In this document: piece after piece, positions 54,924-63,969 of the stretch
Layout of the letters: each line of letters begins with the position of its first letter
Position numbering within the stretch: position 1 is the stretch's first letter
DNA from: JBCCTX01 sp964468435
GTDB lineage: Bacteria; Bacteroidota; Bacteroidia; J057
NCBI GenBank assembly: GCA_964468435.1
Contig: CAYXVE010000004.1
Span: forward strand, 87,075 to 151,074
Length of the DNA: 64,000 bases
Reading direction: 5' to 3'
Notes under the pieces: model-generated
The model's input: the letters and a program-made list of their open reading frames with translations, nothing else
Told to the model about the DNA's origin: nothing
Databases searched by the model: none
Made by a program: the position numbers and the translations under genes

Positions 54924-56018
54924 TTACTTGTCAGCTGACCTGTATTTGTTGTAGCCCTCAAAACCATAGGCATCCATCATCTTGTAATATATTCTCGTGT
55001 TGTCGTATATACCAGTAAAACTTTCCGCGCGAGGACCGAAAGCAAACACTGGTATGAGGTCAGCTGTGTGTTTATCAGTAGTGAACGAAGTTGCCAATTT
55101 TCCATTTCTATCATCTTTGCTATTAACAGAGAAACCGCCGGTCTCATGATCTGCAGTAACAATGACAAGTGTTTCCTGATCTTTTTCAGCAAAATCTAAT
55201 ACTCCCCCAACAGTATTGTCAAAATCTATCATTTCGCTGATGACGTAATCTCCATCGTTCGAATGTCCTCCCCAATCAATCTGAGATCCTTCAACCATAA
55301 GAAAAAATCCATTGGGATTTTTGTCTAATTGGCTGATGGCAAGTTCCGTTGCTTCATTGAGAAAGTGATTTCTTCCTCTGTTTACGGAGCTTAGGTGTCC
55401 TTTTTCGGTTATTACCATCATCTTTGAGGAAGGAGAATTCTGGGCATCTTTAAGCTTTTCATAAAATTGATATCCCATTTCCTGCAATTCAACTGCAATA
55501 TTCCGATCATCTTTTCGCTTCTTAAAAAGTCTTCTTCCTCCACCGATAGCTATGTTGACTTTTCCATGGAGAAAATCGGTGGTGATATCTTCGTATAATG
55601 TGCGGCTGGGTCGATGAGCATAAAAAGCAGCCGGGGTGGCGTGTTGTATCGTAGAAGTAGCAATAACACCAGTAGACAGCTGATATCCACTTGCTATTTC
55701 CAGAATGGTTGAAACAGCATTACCGCTGGTATCTACTCCAATAGCACCATTATAGGTCTTGACCCCACTGGCAAATGCCGTAGCTCCTGCAGCCGAATCA
55801 GTGATAAGGTTATCCGAAGAATGTGTTTTAATGAGCCCGATGTATTTGAATCTTTCCAGATTTAAAGGATCTCCTTTCGAATACATTCCTGCAGTAATCT
55901 GAGAAATCCCCATACCGTCGCCGATGAGTAGAATGATATTTTTTGGACGCTGCTGCGCAAATAAAAAGGAAGGAAAAAGCAGTAGTGTAAATGCAAATAA
56001 TAAGCTTTGGTTTTTCAT
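54924..56018 (-). CDS. Alkaline phosphatase
   Basis: This secreted metal-dependent phosphomonoesterase has 364 residues from ATG 56018, where the signal peptide MKNQSLLFAFTLLLFPSFLFAQ begins; the longer frame to 56057 would place charged residues before it. Key parts are IILLIGDGMGISQ (metal site), TDSAAGATAFASG with the phosphorylated serine, IDWGGHSND and TADHETGG (metal ligands). It is shorter than the E. coli enzyme, as is common in this phylum. It is convergent with the MerR gene. Confidence 0.93.
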   Translation of the reverse strand: MKNQSLLFAFTLLLFPSFLFAQQRPKNIILLIGDGMGISQITAGMYSKGDPLNLERFKYIGLIKTHSSDNLITDSAAGATAFASGVKTYNGAIGVDTSGNAVSTILEIASGYQLSTGVIATSTIQHATPAAFYAHRPSRTLYEDITTDFLHGKVNIAIGGGRRLFKKRKDDRNIAVELQEMGYQFYEKLKDAQNSPSSKMMVITEKGHLSSVNRGRNHFLNEATELAISQLDKNPNGFFLMVEGSQIDWGGHSNDGDYVISEMIDFDNTVGGVLDFAEKDQETLVIVTADHETGGFSVNSKDDRNGKLATSFTTDKHTADLIPVFAFGPRAESFTGIYDNTRIYYKMMDAYGFEGYNKYRSADK

Positions 56019-56080
56019 TAGAATAATTAATTTATAAAATTTTTTTGTATGCTCCAATTATAATAGGGTTAATTAAATGA

Positions 56081-56114
56081 CAATACGAAGATGAAACATT
56101 GAGTTGTCGTATTG
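56081..56114. promoter_or_regulatory. 8-18-8 inverted repeat upstream of the aldo/keto reductase
   Basis: CAATACGA at 56081-56088 and its perfect reverse complement TCGTATTG at 56107-56114 are separated by 18 bases in the divergent region between the phosphatase and the reductase. The arms could bind a dimeric regulator or form a leader hairpin. Confidence 0.4.
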
Positions 56115-56160
56115 ACATTGAATGAAAAAAAATTATTTTGAGATAAACATGTATCAATCT

Positions 56161-57057
56161 ATGAAATATCGTCAACTAGGTTCATCGGAACTCAAGGTAA
56201 GTGAAATTGGACTGGGATGTATGTCGTTGGGAAGTAATTATCAGGATAATGAGGCCATATTGCATCAGGCATTTGACACAGGCATCAATTTATTTGATAC
56301 AGCAGATCTATATCAGAAGGGTGAAAATGAAGAACACGTCGGGAGGGCTTTAAAAGACCGGCGGGATAAAATTATCCTGGCAACTAAAGTGGGAAACCAA
56401 TGGAAACCCAATGGTTCTGGCTGGGATTGGAATCCTTCAAAATCCTATATACTCAAGGCAGTAGACGACAGTCTCAGGCGACTTCAAACGGATTATATCG
56501 ATTTGTATCAGTTGCACGGTGGTACTACAGAGGATCCAATCGATGAGACAATTGAAGCATTTGAAGAATTGGTGTCTGCCGGAAAGATCAGATATTACGG
56601 CATTTCATCTATCAGACCCAATGTCATTCGTACTTATATACAACGCTCAAATATCAGCAGTGATATGCTTCAGTACAGTATTTTAGATCGGAGGTCTGAG
56701 GAGTCAGTACTGGATTTGATGAATCAACATCAGAAAGGGGTATTGGTAAGGGGAGCGCTTGCAAAAGGCTTGCTCGCAGGTAAGACGGCACAGGCATTTC
56801 TAGAACATTCTGCTGAGCAGGTCAGTAAAGTACAGGATGTTCTGAAATCTATCAGCAGTAAAGAGCGTAGTTCTGGGCAGACTGCAATTAAGTATGTACT
56901 GGCCCATCCAGCTACTACTACGGTAGTTGTGGGAGCCAGTAATGTACAACAGGTGATTGAAAACGCTGGCGCAAGTCATGCGGAAGCTCTGACTGAGGAC
57001 GAAATCCAGGCACTTAGAGAAGCATCCTTGCCTTCTGTTTATGAGAAACATCGCTAG
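56161..57057 (+). CDS. Aldo/keto reductase
   Basis: This 298-residue NADPH-dependent oxidoreductase has a TIM barrel. Catalytic-site parts are INLFDTADLYQKGENEEHVG (Asp and Tyr), ILATKVG (Lys) and LYQLHGG (His). The C-terminal cofactor region VVVGASNVQQVIENAGA is also typical. ATG 56161 (MKYRQLGSSELKVSEIGLG) gives the standard N-terminus; ATG 56122 and 56149 are in frame and would add 13 or 4 residues. The substrate cannot be assigned. Confidence 0.9.
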   Translation: MKYRQLGSSELKVSEIGLGCMSLGSNYQDNEAILHQAFDTGINLFDTADLYQKGENEEHVGRALKDRRDKIILATKVGNQWKPNGSGWDWNPSKSYILKAVDDSLRRLQTDYIDLYQLHGGTTEDPIDETIEAFEELVSAGKIRYYGISSIRPNVIRTYIQRSNISSDMLQYSILDRRSEESVLDLMNQHQKGVLVRGALAKGLLAGKTAQAFLEHSAEQVSKVQDVLKSISSKERSSGQTAIKYVLAHPATTTVVVGASNVQQVIENAGASHAEALTEDEIQALREASLPSVYEKHR

Positions 57058-57098
57058 GAAAACCAGAAAAGGATTATTTTACCTTGCACATTGAGCTA

Positions 57099-57115
57099 AG
57101 TATCGCGACGATACT
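57099..57115. other. Perfect 7-3-7 hairpin in the 295-base gap after the reductase
   Basis: AGTATCG and CGATACT enclose CGA. It lies 42 bases after the reductase stop and is not followed by a T tract. The rest of the gap to 57352 has a C-rich then G-rich pair near 57194-57227 that looks like a decayed palindromic element, and nothing else clear. Confidence 0.35.
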
Positions 57116-57352
57116 ATACTAAAACAACACTTTGGATAAATCCAATTGCTAGCCTAATGGACAATATCTGACAGATCATTTTTTCACCATAACCCTCAGC
57201 CCCCCTCGTACAACGCGCTATCTAGTTAAGGGGAGCAGTATAGATAGGTTACGTGATCAATGATATGTGTTAAATTTACCTAATATTGTCGCACTACTCA
57301 ACCCAACGTAAAAGTGATAGTTCCACTTAAGAACAGATCATTATAAGCTGGC

Positions 57353-58852
57353 TTAAGAATGTTTGAGTGCATGCTTAAGACTCACAATACTAACGGCACC
57401 AAAACCAAGAATTTGCATGATAAAATAGGGCATGATACTGACATCTCTGAATTGTATAGCTAGATATAATCCATAGGAAAAGTAGAGCGTTAGTAATAAT
57501 TCCATAAACACAATAGGATTTATTTTCCTAGAAAAATACTTTTTGGATTGCCAGGAGTCCTTTCGTTTGAGGATATTGTATTTAGGTGTGCGTATGAAGG
57601 GCGTCTTTTTACCCCAATATCCTTGTATCACTGCCATGGAATTATGGAGAGATAATCCCATTGAAAAGGAAAGAAAAGGTATAAAATGTACTACAAATCT
57701 TTTGAGGGCGGCTTTGATAGAGCCTTCTCTTACCCTGAAGGTTATCAAATATAAGCACGAGAGAATTCCGAAGCTTACCAAAAGGAATGATACTGGGATC
57801 AACAATGCCCTAAAGCTGCCTCCCCAAAACTCGTGCTTAATATACAGTAGCGGTACCGTAGTAGTCCCCAGCATCAATACCACAATAAATACAGAACTAC
57901 TGAGTAAATGAAAAGAACCGTGGATTTTTTTGATGAGCGATGAATCTGATTTCCATAGGTGCTTCAGCATTTTCCGGGCGACTTCTGCGCCTCCTTTCAT
58001 CCAGCGATACTGCTGGGATTTGATACCTCCCATCTCTGCCGGCAATTCAGCCGGTGCTCCTACCTGGTCTACATATTTGAATTTCCAACCTTTAAGCTGA
58101 GCCCGGTAGCTCAAATCCAGATCTTCGGTCAGGGTATCGAATTCCCATCCTCCTGCGTCGATGATACACTCTTTTCGCCAGATACCTGCTGTACCGTTGA
58201 AATTCATGTAGAGGTTGCCCTTATATCTACTGAATTGCTCGATTGTAAAATGTGCGTCCAAATGGAATGCCTGAACCTCTGTAAATATAGAATAATCCTG
58301 GTTGAGATGCTCCCAACGCGCTTGTACTACTCCCACATTCTCTTCATCAAAATACGGTAGCAGGCTACGTAGAAAATCCGAATTAGGAACAAAATCAGCA
58401 TCAAAGATAGCAATGTAATCTCCCTGGGCGGTATTCAGGCCATAACCCAGTGCCCCCGCTTTGTATCCACTTCTTTTAGGTCTACGAATGTGATAAATAT
58501 TGATCCCTTCCGAAGTGAGTCTTTCCACTTCCTGTACAATGATTTCAGTAGTTTCATCATCAGAGTCATCCAAAACCTGTATTTCATAAGACTGTCGTGG
58601 ATAATCCAGATCTGATACAGCCTGAAGAAGTCTTCTGATCACATAACTTTCGTTATAAACGGGTAGCTGTATAGTTACAAAAGAGAGCTGTTGATCTCCT
58701 ACCCAGGGTAACATAGGTTCTGCATCCTTGCGATGTTTCAGGAATGTCAGGATAAGGTGAAATTGTCCTGCACTGTATACCACGATAAGTGTTAGACAGA
58801 GCAAGTAAATGGTGATAACTACATATAAAATAATCTGTGTGAGCACTGTCAC
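57353..58852 (-). CDS. Membrane family 2 glycosyltransferase
   Basis: This 499-residue processive-type glycosyltransferase has an N-terminal helix (about 3-25), a GT-A catalytic domain and three or four C-terminal membrane helices. Motifs are VTIQLPVYNESYVIRRLL, IQVLDDSDDETTE, FDADFVPNSDFL (metal-binding DxD), TEDLDLSYR and QQYRWMKGG (QxxRW). It resembles cellulose-synthase-like and ceramide glucosyltransferase-like enzymes. Its start overlaps the end of the next glycosyltransferase gene by 4 bases, so the pair is one operon and likely builds the same glycan or glycolipid. Confidence 0.9.
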   Translation of the reverse strand: MTVLTQIILYVVITIYLLCLTLIVVYSAGQFHLILTFLKHRKDAEPMLPWVGDQQLSFVTIQLPVYNESYVIRRLLQAVSDLDYPRQSYEIQVLDDSDDETTEIIVQEVERLTSEGINIYHIRRPKRSGYKAGALGYGLNTAQGDYIAIFDADFVPNSDFLRSLLPYFDEENVGVVQARWEHLNQDYSIFTEVQAFHLDAHFTIEQFSRYKGNLYMNFNGTAGIWRKECIIDAGGWEFDTLTEDLDLSYRAQLKGWKFKYVDQVGAPAELPAEMGGIKSQQYRWMKGGAEVARKMLKHLWKSDSSLIKKIHGSFHLLSSSVFIVVLMLGTTTVPLLYIKHEFWGGSFRALLIPVSFLLVSFGILSCLYLITFRVREGSIKAALKRFVVHFIPFLSFSMGLSLHNSMAVIQGYWGKKTPFIRTPKYNILKRKDSWQSKKYFSRKINPIVFMELLLTLYFSYGLYLAIQFRDVSIMPYFIMQILGFGAVSIVSLKHALKHS

Positions 58853-59559
58853 AACAATTTAAAAATGGTCATTATAATCTTGTATCCCGCCATTATCGTA
58901 CCTTTTACAGTACCTGTAACTTTTGATACGCCAATTCTTTTTCGATAGTTAACGGGCACTTCAGTGCACTTAAGTTTCATTTTGGCTGCCTTAACCTGCA
59001 TCTCTACTGTCCATCCATAGGTCTTGTCCTGCATGTCTATCTCTAGTAGACTGTTGTACCTGACGGCCCTGAAAGGACCCAGGTCAGTAAATTTTACCCC
59101 ATATAATATTCTGATTAAGGTCGTAGCAAGCCAGTTTCCCAATATCTGTTGAGGAAGCATTGCACCTTTTTGTCTTTCCCCCAATTCTCTTGAACCAATG
59201 ACTAAATCCATACCTTGGTCAATAATAGGTGTAACGATATCTGGAATTTCCTCTGGGTAGTCTGAGTAGTCGCCATCCAGAAATACAACAATCTCCGGCG
59301 GTTGTGTTTTTGTATTCAGATAAGAAACACCTTTCAGGCAAGCATATCCATATCCTTTGCGAGGTTCCTGTAGCACTGTAGCACCCGCCTTCCGCGCAAC
59401 TTGTTCAGTCTTATCCGTAGAGCCATTACTTACAACAACAATTTCCCTGATCCATTCACGGGGAATATCTCTAACGACTTTTCCCACAGACTGCGCTTCA
59501 TTAAAGGCAGGAATGACGACATCTATATGTTGATTTACTGCTTTTTTCAAAAGCATCAT
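58849..59559 (-). CDS. Polyprenyl-phosphate-type family 2 glycosyltransferase
   Basis: The 236-residue GT-A enzyme shows VDVVIPAFNEAQSVGKVV, VVVSNGSTDKTE, EPRKGYGYACLKG and VVFLDGDYSDYPEEI (DxD), with LVIGSRELG and VPVNYRKRIGVSKVTGT at the end. This is the dolichyl/polyprenyl-phosphate sugar synthase pattern without the C-terminal membrane domain. It likely makes a lipid-linked sugar donor on the cytoplasmic side. It is the first gene of the two-gene glycosyltransferase operon. Confidence 0.9.
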   Translation of the reverse strand: MMLLKKAVNQHIDVVIPAFNEAQSVGKVVRDIPREWIREIVVVSNGSTDKTEQVARKAGATVLQEPRKGYGYACLKGVSYLNTKTQPPEIVVFLDGDYSDYPEEIPDIVTPIIDQGMDLVIGSRELGERQKGAMLPQQILGNWLATTLIRILYGVKFTDLGPFRAVRYNSLLEIDMQDKTYGWTVEMQVKAAKMKLKCTEVPVNYRKRIGVSKVTGTVKGTIMAGYKIIMTIFKLL

Positions 59560-59754
59560 TTAAAGCATGTAAAATTACAAAAATAAATCTATAACTGAGG
59601 AAGTAAATAGTAAGTTGAGCGACAAAGTGATAGAATTAGATGCTTGTTTATTAATTGCTACCATTCAGGCAGACAAAGTTAAATTTTATGCTGGTAAGCT
59701 TTACAGCAAAGCGAGATTGGCGTAAATTATAATACTCAAAACACAATGTAAGAT

Positions 59755-60996
59755 ATGGAAAAAATCAATATACCCGATCAGAGCATTTTTCAACTCAAAG
59801 GAAAAATACAACACTATGTATGGGGAGGTTACACCTATATTCCACAGTTACTTCAATTAGACAGCCCGGAAGATCAACCCTATGCTGAGTTATGGATGGG
59901 TGCACACAGTAAAGCACCATCTGAGGTCGTAGTCAATGGATCTACAGTTCAATTAGACCAGCTGATATCGATTGATCCTACACGACTGCTTGGAGAGCAG
60001 ATAGCCAACCGTTTTCAGAACAGGTTACCTTATCTATTCAAAGTACTGGATGTCAAGGATATGTTGTCTATACAGGTACATCCTTCTAAAAAAGAGGCTG
60101 AAAAGGGATTTGAAAGGGAAAACCAAGCGGGAATACCCATTACGGCAAAACATAGAAATTACCGGGATGACAACCACAAGCCCGAGATCATGGTCGCACT
60201 GACCGATTTCTGGTTACTTCATGGTTTTCGAAAGGAAAATGAAGTCGAGCAGATTCTAGAAACGATACCTGAGTTTGAAACCTTAAAACCTTACTGGGAG
60301 AAAGGAAAATATTTGGGTTTGTACAAGTACATCATGGAAATTCCACAGAAAGATGTAAATCTGATACTCAAATCACTTGCCGATCGCATTGTACCTGCAT
60401 ATCGTAACAATCAACTGAAAAAGCACAATCCAGATTTCTGGGCTGCCAGAGCCATTGAGAATAGTGTACTGCCAGAAGGAGATTATGACCGGGGGATTTT
60501 TTCTATTTATTTATTTAACCTCGTATATGTCGGTGAGGGAGAAGGGATATTCCAGGATGCAGGGATTCCGCATGCCTATCTGGAAGGAGTAAATATTGAG
60601 TTAATGGCAAATTCGGATAACGTACTCCGCGGTGGCCTGACGCCCAAGCATATAGATGTCCCTGAATTATTGAAACACGTGGTATTTGAAGTTGTGGAAC
60701 CTCATGTATTGAAGGGGGAAGAAATCTCAAATACTGAGAAGATTTATAAAAACCCTGCCCAGGATTTTCAGCTGAGCCGGATCTTTGTAGATGCTGAACA
60801 TGTACATAAGCAAGATGCAACTCATAGTGCAGATATCGTGATCATCATAGATGGAGAAGTGAATGTTTCTTCATCAAAAAGCCAGTTATTACTCAGGGGG
60901 GGAGAGATATTTTTTGCACCTGCCAGTGTGGATTATCAGATCTCAGCCAATCAGCCGGCATCAATGTTTAAGGCAACGGTTCCGTTGATAGGGTGA
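59755..60996 (+). CDS. manA: Mannose-6-phosphate isomerase, class I
   Basis: ManA interconverts fructose 6-phosphate and mannose 6-phosphate, supplying mannose for glycans. The 413-residue enzyme has QHYVWGGYTYIP at the start and the zinc-site parts LSIQVHPSKKEA and HKPEIMVAL. GIPHAYLEGVNIELMANSDN, which contains the catalytic region, and RGGLTPKHIDVPELL follow. A final cupin strand set ends the protein. It lies divergent from the two glycosyltransferases, which fits a shared role in sugar supply. Confidence 0.94.
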   Translation: MEKINIPDQSIFQLKGKIQHYVWGGYTYIPQLLQLDSPEDQPYAELWMGAHSKAPSEVVVNGSTVQLDQLISIDPTRLLGEQIANRFQNRLPYLFKVLDVKDMLSIQVHPSKKEAEKGFERENQAGIPITAKHRNYRDDNHKPEIMVALTDFWLLHGFRKENEVEQILETIPEFETLKPYWEKGKYLGLYKYIMEIPQKDVNLILKSLADRIVPAYRNNQLKKHNPDFWAARAIENSVLPEGDYDRGIFSIYLFNLVYVGEGEGIFQDAGIPHAYLEGVNIELMANSDNVLRGGLTPKHIDVPELLKHVVFEVVEPHVLKGEEISNTEKIYKNPAQDFQLSRIFVDAEHVHKQDATHSADIVIIIDGEVNVSSSKSQLLLRGGEIFFAPASVDYQISANQPASMFKATVPLIG

Positions 60997-61113
60997 TAAG
61001 CAGGTAATGTAGAACTAAATCATATCAAAGCTCAGCGCAGTGTTTCTGTTATCCTGTCAAGGATATGATTATATCTGTGTATCTATGACATAAAGCAGAA
61101 TCATGGTCATCAC

Positions 61114-61362
61114 ATGTCATACAGGTTGATCGACAACATCATTGAGACAAATACAGACTTGAATTTCGATAACTTTGGAGGCCCCTCGGTGAGTAGTTCC
61201 GCTGAGTTGGGTGTAGGATTTGCCGACATTTCAATTGCAAACTTAAGTAATCTATACTGGATGCTGAATGAGAAACCAATTGGTCAACGTAGTGAGCTTC
61301 AGGTGATAAGAAATGGAGAACTGATTAGAATCGTGGTTATTCTAGGCGAACTAGACGGGTAA
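61114..61362 (+). pseudogene. Remnant of an HtrA/DegP-type serine protease
   Basis: The 82-residue frame reads RLIDNIIETNTDLNFDNFGGP, then GVGFADISIANLSNLYWML, and ends ELQVIRNGELIRIVVILGEL. The first part aligns with the HtrA active-site segment (IQTDAxINPGNSGGP), in which the nucleophile serine has become Phe. The last part resembles the end of the PDZ domain (VxRxGxxxxxxVxLGE). The intervening barrel end and most of the PDZ domain are missing, and no protease domain lies upstream. It therefore looks like an internally deleted, inactive fragment between manA and dprA. A short novel gene is the alternative. Confidence 0.5.
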
Positions 61363-61398
61363 ACTATTTAAAAATAAGGATCGAATAGTTGTAGTATT

Positions 61399-62559
61399 TT
61401 GAAGGATTTAGGCTTGGAAGATTCTTTTGCACAGGCAAAATTTCACCTTGTGGAAGAACAGCGATTACATTTACTTGCCTTATCTATGGTCAAGGGCCTT
61501 GGGCCTGTGATCATCAAAAACATGATAGCCTATTGCGGCAGTGCGCAGCAGGTATGGCGTACACCTAATGGTAAACTGGCCAGGGTTCCCGGAGTGGGAG
61601 AACATGCACTGGGTTTGCTGAAAGATGCCAATACGCTGGAAGAGGCAGAAAGCGAATTAAAGTACTGCGAAAAATATAAGATACAGTGTTTATCCTATCT
61701 GGAACCAGCCTATCCGCAGTTGCTGAAATATATATACAACGCTCCCTTATTTCTTTTTAAGCAGGGAAATATAGGGTTGAATGATCAGCCCAACATCGCT
61801 ATTGTAGGCACTCGCAAGCCCACAGAGCACGGAAAATGTATTGCAGAGGAATTTGCAGCATTTTATGCTGAGAAAGGGATCAATGTCGTGAGCGGGCTGG
61901 CTTTTGGAATAGACATTTCGGCACACCGGTCTGTGTTGCAGGTACAGGGCAAAACCACCGCTGTATTGGGGCATGGCCTGGACCGGATTTATCCGGCTTC
62001 ACATGCCACAAAAGCACGTGAAATGCTTGAGTTAGGGGGTATCCTGACTGAGTATGTATCTGGTACAGAACCCGATGCAGCACATTTTCCTGCCCGCAAT
62101 CGGATTATTGCAGGGATATCTAAGGCAGTAATTGTCATAGAAGCGGCAGAAAGTGGAGGCGCACTGATCACTGCTCAGATGGCTTTTGATCAGAATCGCG
62201 AAGTCTATGCGATTCCGGGTCGGTTGAGCGACAAGCGCTCAGTGGGCTGCAATCGTCTGATCCGCGATCAGATTGCCAAACTGGTGACTACTCCACAGGA
62301 GGTACTGGATGACCTGGAGATCCAGTGGAAGGAAAGACCTACTGGAGGCGTACAAGGAACACTGGAACTGGAACTACCACCAGACCTCAGTAGTGAAGAG
62401 ATCAAAGTCATGAATATCCTAAAAAAGGATGAAGCTGTTGTGGATCAGATCAGTTTACGAGCAGGTATTCCCATGAACCAGTTACAGCCATTGCTGCTTA
62501 CCATGGAGTTTAAGGGCTTGATTATACAGTCGCCCGGGAAGCGTTTCCGGATAAAATAA
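61399..62559 (+). CDS. dprA: DNA processing protein DprA
   Basis: DprA loads RecA onto incoming single-stranded DNA during natural transformation. The 386-residue protein has an N-terminal SAM-like helical domain (LALSMVKGLGPVIIKNMIAYCG), the Rossmann core (IAIVGTRKPTEHG, NVVSGLAFGIDISAH, FPARNRIIAGIS, VIEAAESGGALITAQMA) and a C-terminal winged helix (MNQLQPLLLTMEFKGLI). The start is TTG; an in-frame stop lies 24 bases upstream and no ATG precedes the first helix. Confidence 0.94.
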   Translation: MKDLGLEDSFAQAKFHLVEEQRLHLLALSMVKGLGPVIIKNMIAYCGSAQQVWRTPNGKLARVPGVGEHALGLLKDANTLEEAESELKYCEKYKIQCLSYLEPAYPQLLKYIYNAPLFLFKQGNIGLNDQPNIAIVGTRKPTEHGKCIAEEFAAFYAEKGINVVSGLAFGIDISAHRSVLQVQGKTTAVLGHGLDRIYPASHATKAREMLELGGILTEYVSGTEPDAAHFPARNRIIAGISKAVIVIEAAESGGALITAQMAFDQNREVYAIPGRLSDKRSVGCNRLIRDQIAKLVTTPQEVLDDLEIQWKERPTGGVQGTLELELPPDLSSEEIKVMNILKKDEAVVDQISLRAGIPMNQLQPLLLTMEFKGLIIQSPGKRFRIK

Positions 62560-62626
62560 GGAAAGTTCTAGATAAATTCTTAAAATACTATCCTTCCGTA
62601 ACAAAACAAAAAATTATCCCAATACT

Positions 62627-62657
62627 TTTGCCAAAATCAAAAACCGTTGTAGTTTTG
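62627..62657 (+). promoter_or_regulatory. Promoter of tRNA-Ser (TTTG-N19-TAGTTTTG)
   Basis: TTTG at 62627-62630 and TAGTTTTG at 62650-62657 have a 19-base spacer. The -7 box ends only 4 bases before the mature tRNA 5' end at 62662, so the primary transcript would have almost no 5' leader. Confidence 0.7.
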
Positions 62658-62661
62658 TAGT

Positions 62662-62746
62662 GGAGGGTTGGCAGAGTGGTCGAATGCGGCGGTCTTGAAA
62701 ACCGTTGTACCGAAAGGTACCGGGGGTTCGAATCCCTCACCCTCCG
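62662..62746 (+). tRNA. tRNA-Ser (anticodon UGA)
   Basis: The acceptor stem pairs GGAGGGT with ACCCTCC, with discriminator G at 62746. The anticodon loop CTTGAAA at 62694-62700 carries TGA at 62696-62698. A long variable arm (TACC/GGTA hairpin with a GAAA loop) marks a class II serine tRNA, and GGTTCGAATCC is the T arm. CCA is not encoded. Confidence 0.95.
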
Positions 62747-62775
62747 CATCCATTTATTCATCTGGTTTCTTTCTC

Positions 62776-62997
62776 GTTTATCATGTATACATATTGAAGA
62801 GCGAATATGACGGTAGCCATTACTATGGGCATACTCAAGACCTCAATGTACGCTTGAAAGCGCATAATAAAGGAAGGGTGAAGTATACCCAAGGTTGTCG
62901 TCCCTGGTCTTACCAGGTAGGTTTTATCGATACGAGTTATTTTCCAGGGCTTTTGGAACATCGCCAAGCGCCGTCTGGAGCATCAGCTTTCCACTAA
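62776..62997 (+). pseudogene. Truncated GIY-YIG endonuclease-like gene
   Basis: Immediately after the tRNA the frame gives VYILKSEYDGSHYYGHT, DLNVRLKAHNKGRVKYTQG and CRPW. This is the N-terminal half of a UvrC-type GIY-YIG domain of the small 85-100 residue family, including the conserved Arg. After RPW the sequence no longer matches, the catalytic Glu and final helices are missing, and no ATG, GTG or TTG precedes the domain outside the tRNA. It appears cut by the arrival of the minus-strand gene beginning at 62983. It is a fragment and unlikely to be active. Confidence 0.65.
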
Positions 62998-63969
62998 CAA
63001 AGAAAGATACGGCACTGCCTCCCATTCCGCCACGGCTTTTTTCTCTGAGCTGAAGCTAACGCCCAGGGCCATAACTTCTTTCCCCTGGTCAAGGAAAGGG
63101 CTACCATAGCGTTTTTCCCGGATTTGCGCCAGGGTGGATTCGGCGGAGGCATCCAGTTTAAACTCCATGACATAGACCCAATCTTTAGCATGAACTACCG
63201 TGTCTACCCGGCCTTTGGCCGTACTCACTTCTGATTGAACAAACAGACCAATGCCTGAAAAGCTCAAATGCAGGACAGCATGAAAGAAAGCTTCTTGTTT
63301 TTGCTGAAAGAGCTGATGAGGAATGGTAGAAAAAAGGACATCGACGAGTTCGATCAGCCGTTCCATATCGCCTTGTTCCAGGGCTGTTTTTATCTGGATT
63401 AATAAGGGCAGACTATCCGTTTTGGTTGTTTCCCGGAAGGCGGCCATGAGATGCTGTTGCATGGTGTCCTTCACTTCCCGGTTGGGATAGTCGAGGGTGT
63501 ATAATCCCGTACCTGGATCATAATCCCGGATGGTCAGGTAGCCGGTTTGAAAAAGCAATGCCAACCAATTCAAATCATTAACTGTGAAGCTTTCAAACAT
63601 CACCTGGCCCGCAACCCATTCATTTAAGTTGTATCGAAATTCTCCTCTGAGTTTTTTGATCAAAAAAGTGGGTGTGCCCGTTTCCCACCAGTAATTGGCA
63701 AATCGTTGGGCTGCGAAGAGATTAAGGATAGAAAACGGATTGTAAAGGCGTGTCTCCGTCCCCCAACTGTAGCCATTATACCAGACTCTGATGTTCTCCC
63801 GCAACGCACTGGTTGACTTCCCCATTTTTTGAGCTAGTTGCTCAATGTCCGATTCAAAAGCGGCTTCCAATTCCTTCCGGGTGTAACCTGTAATGGTTTC
63901 GAACCGTTCTACCAGGGTGATATCCTGTAGATGGTTTAGGAAGGCAATATTGATTCGATTTGAAGGTAA
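62983..63969 (-). pseudogene. AAA-ATPase-like/PD-(D/E)XK (DUF1703) protein, 5'-broken
   Basis: The open frame covers the C-terminal part of the AAA_like-PD-(D/E)XK family: FLNHLQDITLVERFETITGY, RVWYNGYSWG, ETGTPTFLIKKL and the nuclease domain with GRVDTVVHAKDWVYVMEFKLD and QIREKRYGSPF. Upstream an in-frame TGA lies at 63972-63970, and the expected ATPase Walker A part is not in the remaining bases of this frame. The gene therefore carries a nonsense or frameshift mutation, or begins beyond the window in another frame. TTG at 63870 is the longest usable start. Genes of this family are multicopy and often lie in accessory spots in Bacteroidota. Confidence 0.7.

Noticed and set aside
57190..57235. 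C-rich/G-rich pair as a mobile palindromic element
   Set aside because: Only a short imperfect pairing is visible and no second copy occurs in the window.
62668..62775. Coding extension of the GIY-YIG frame into the tRNA
   Set aside because: The bases are the tRNA-Ser gene itself; translation of a tRNA as an N-terminus is not plausible.
62983..63969. New defence nuclease system
   Set aside because: The AAA-like/DUF1703 family is common and multicopy in Bacteroidota, and this copy appears broken and has no partner genes in view.
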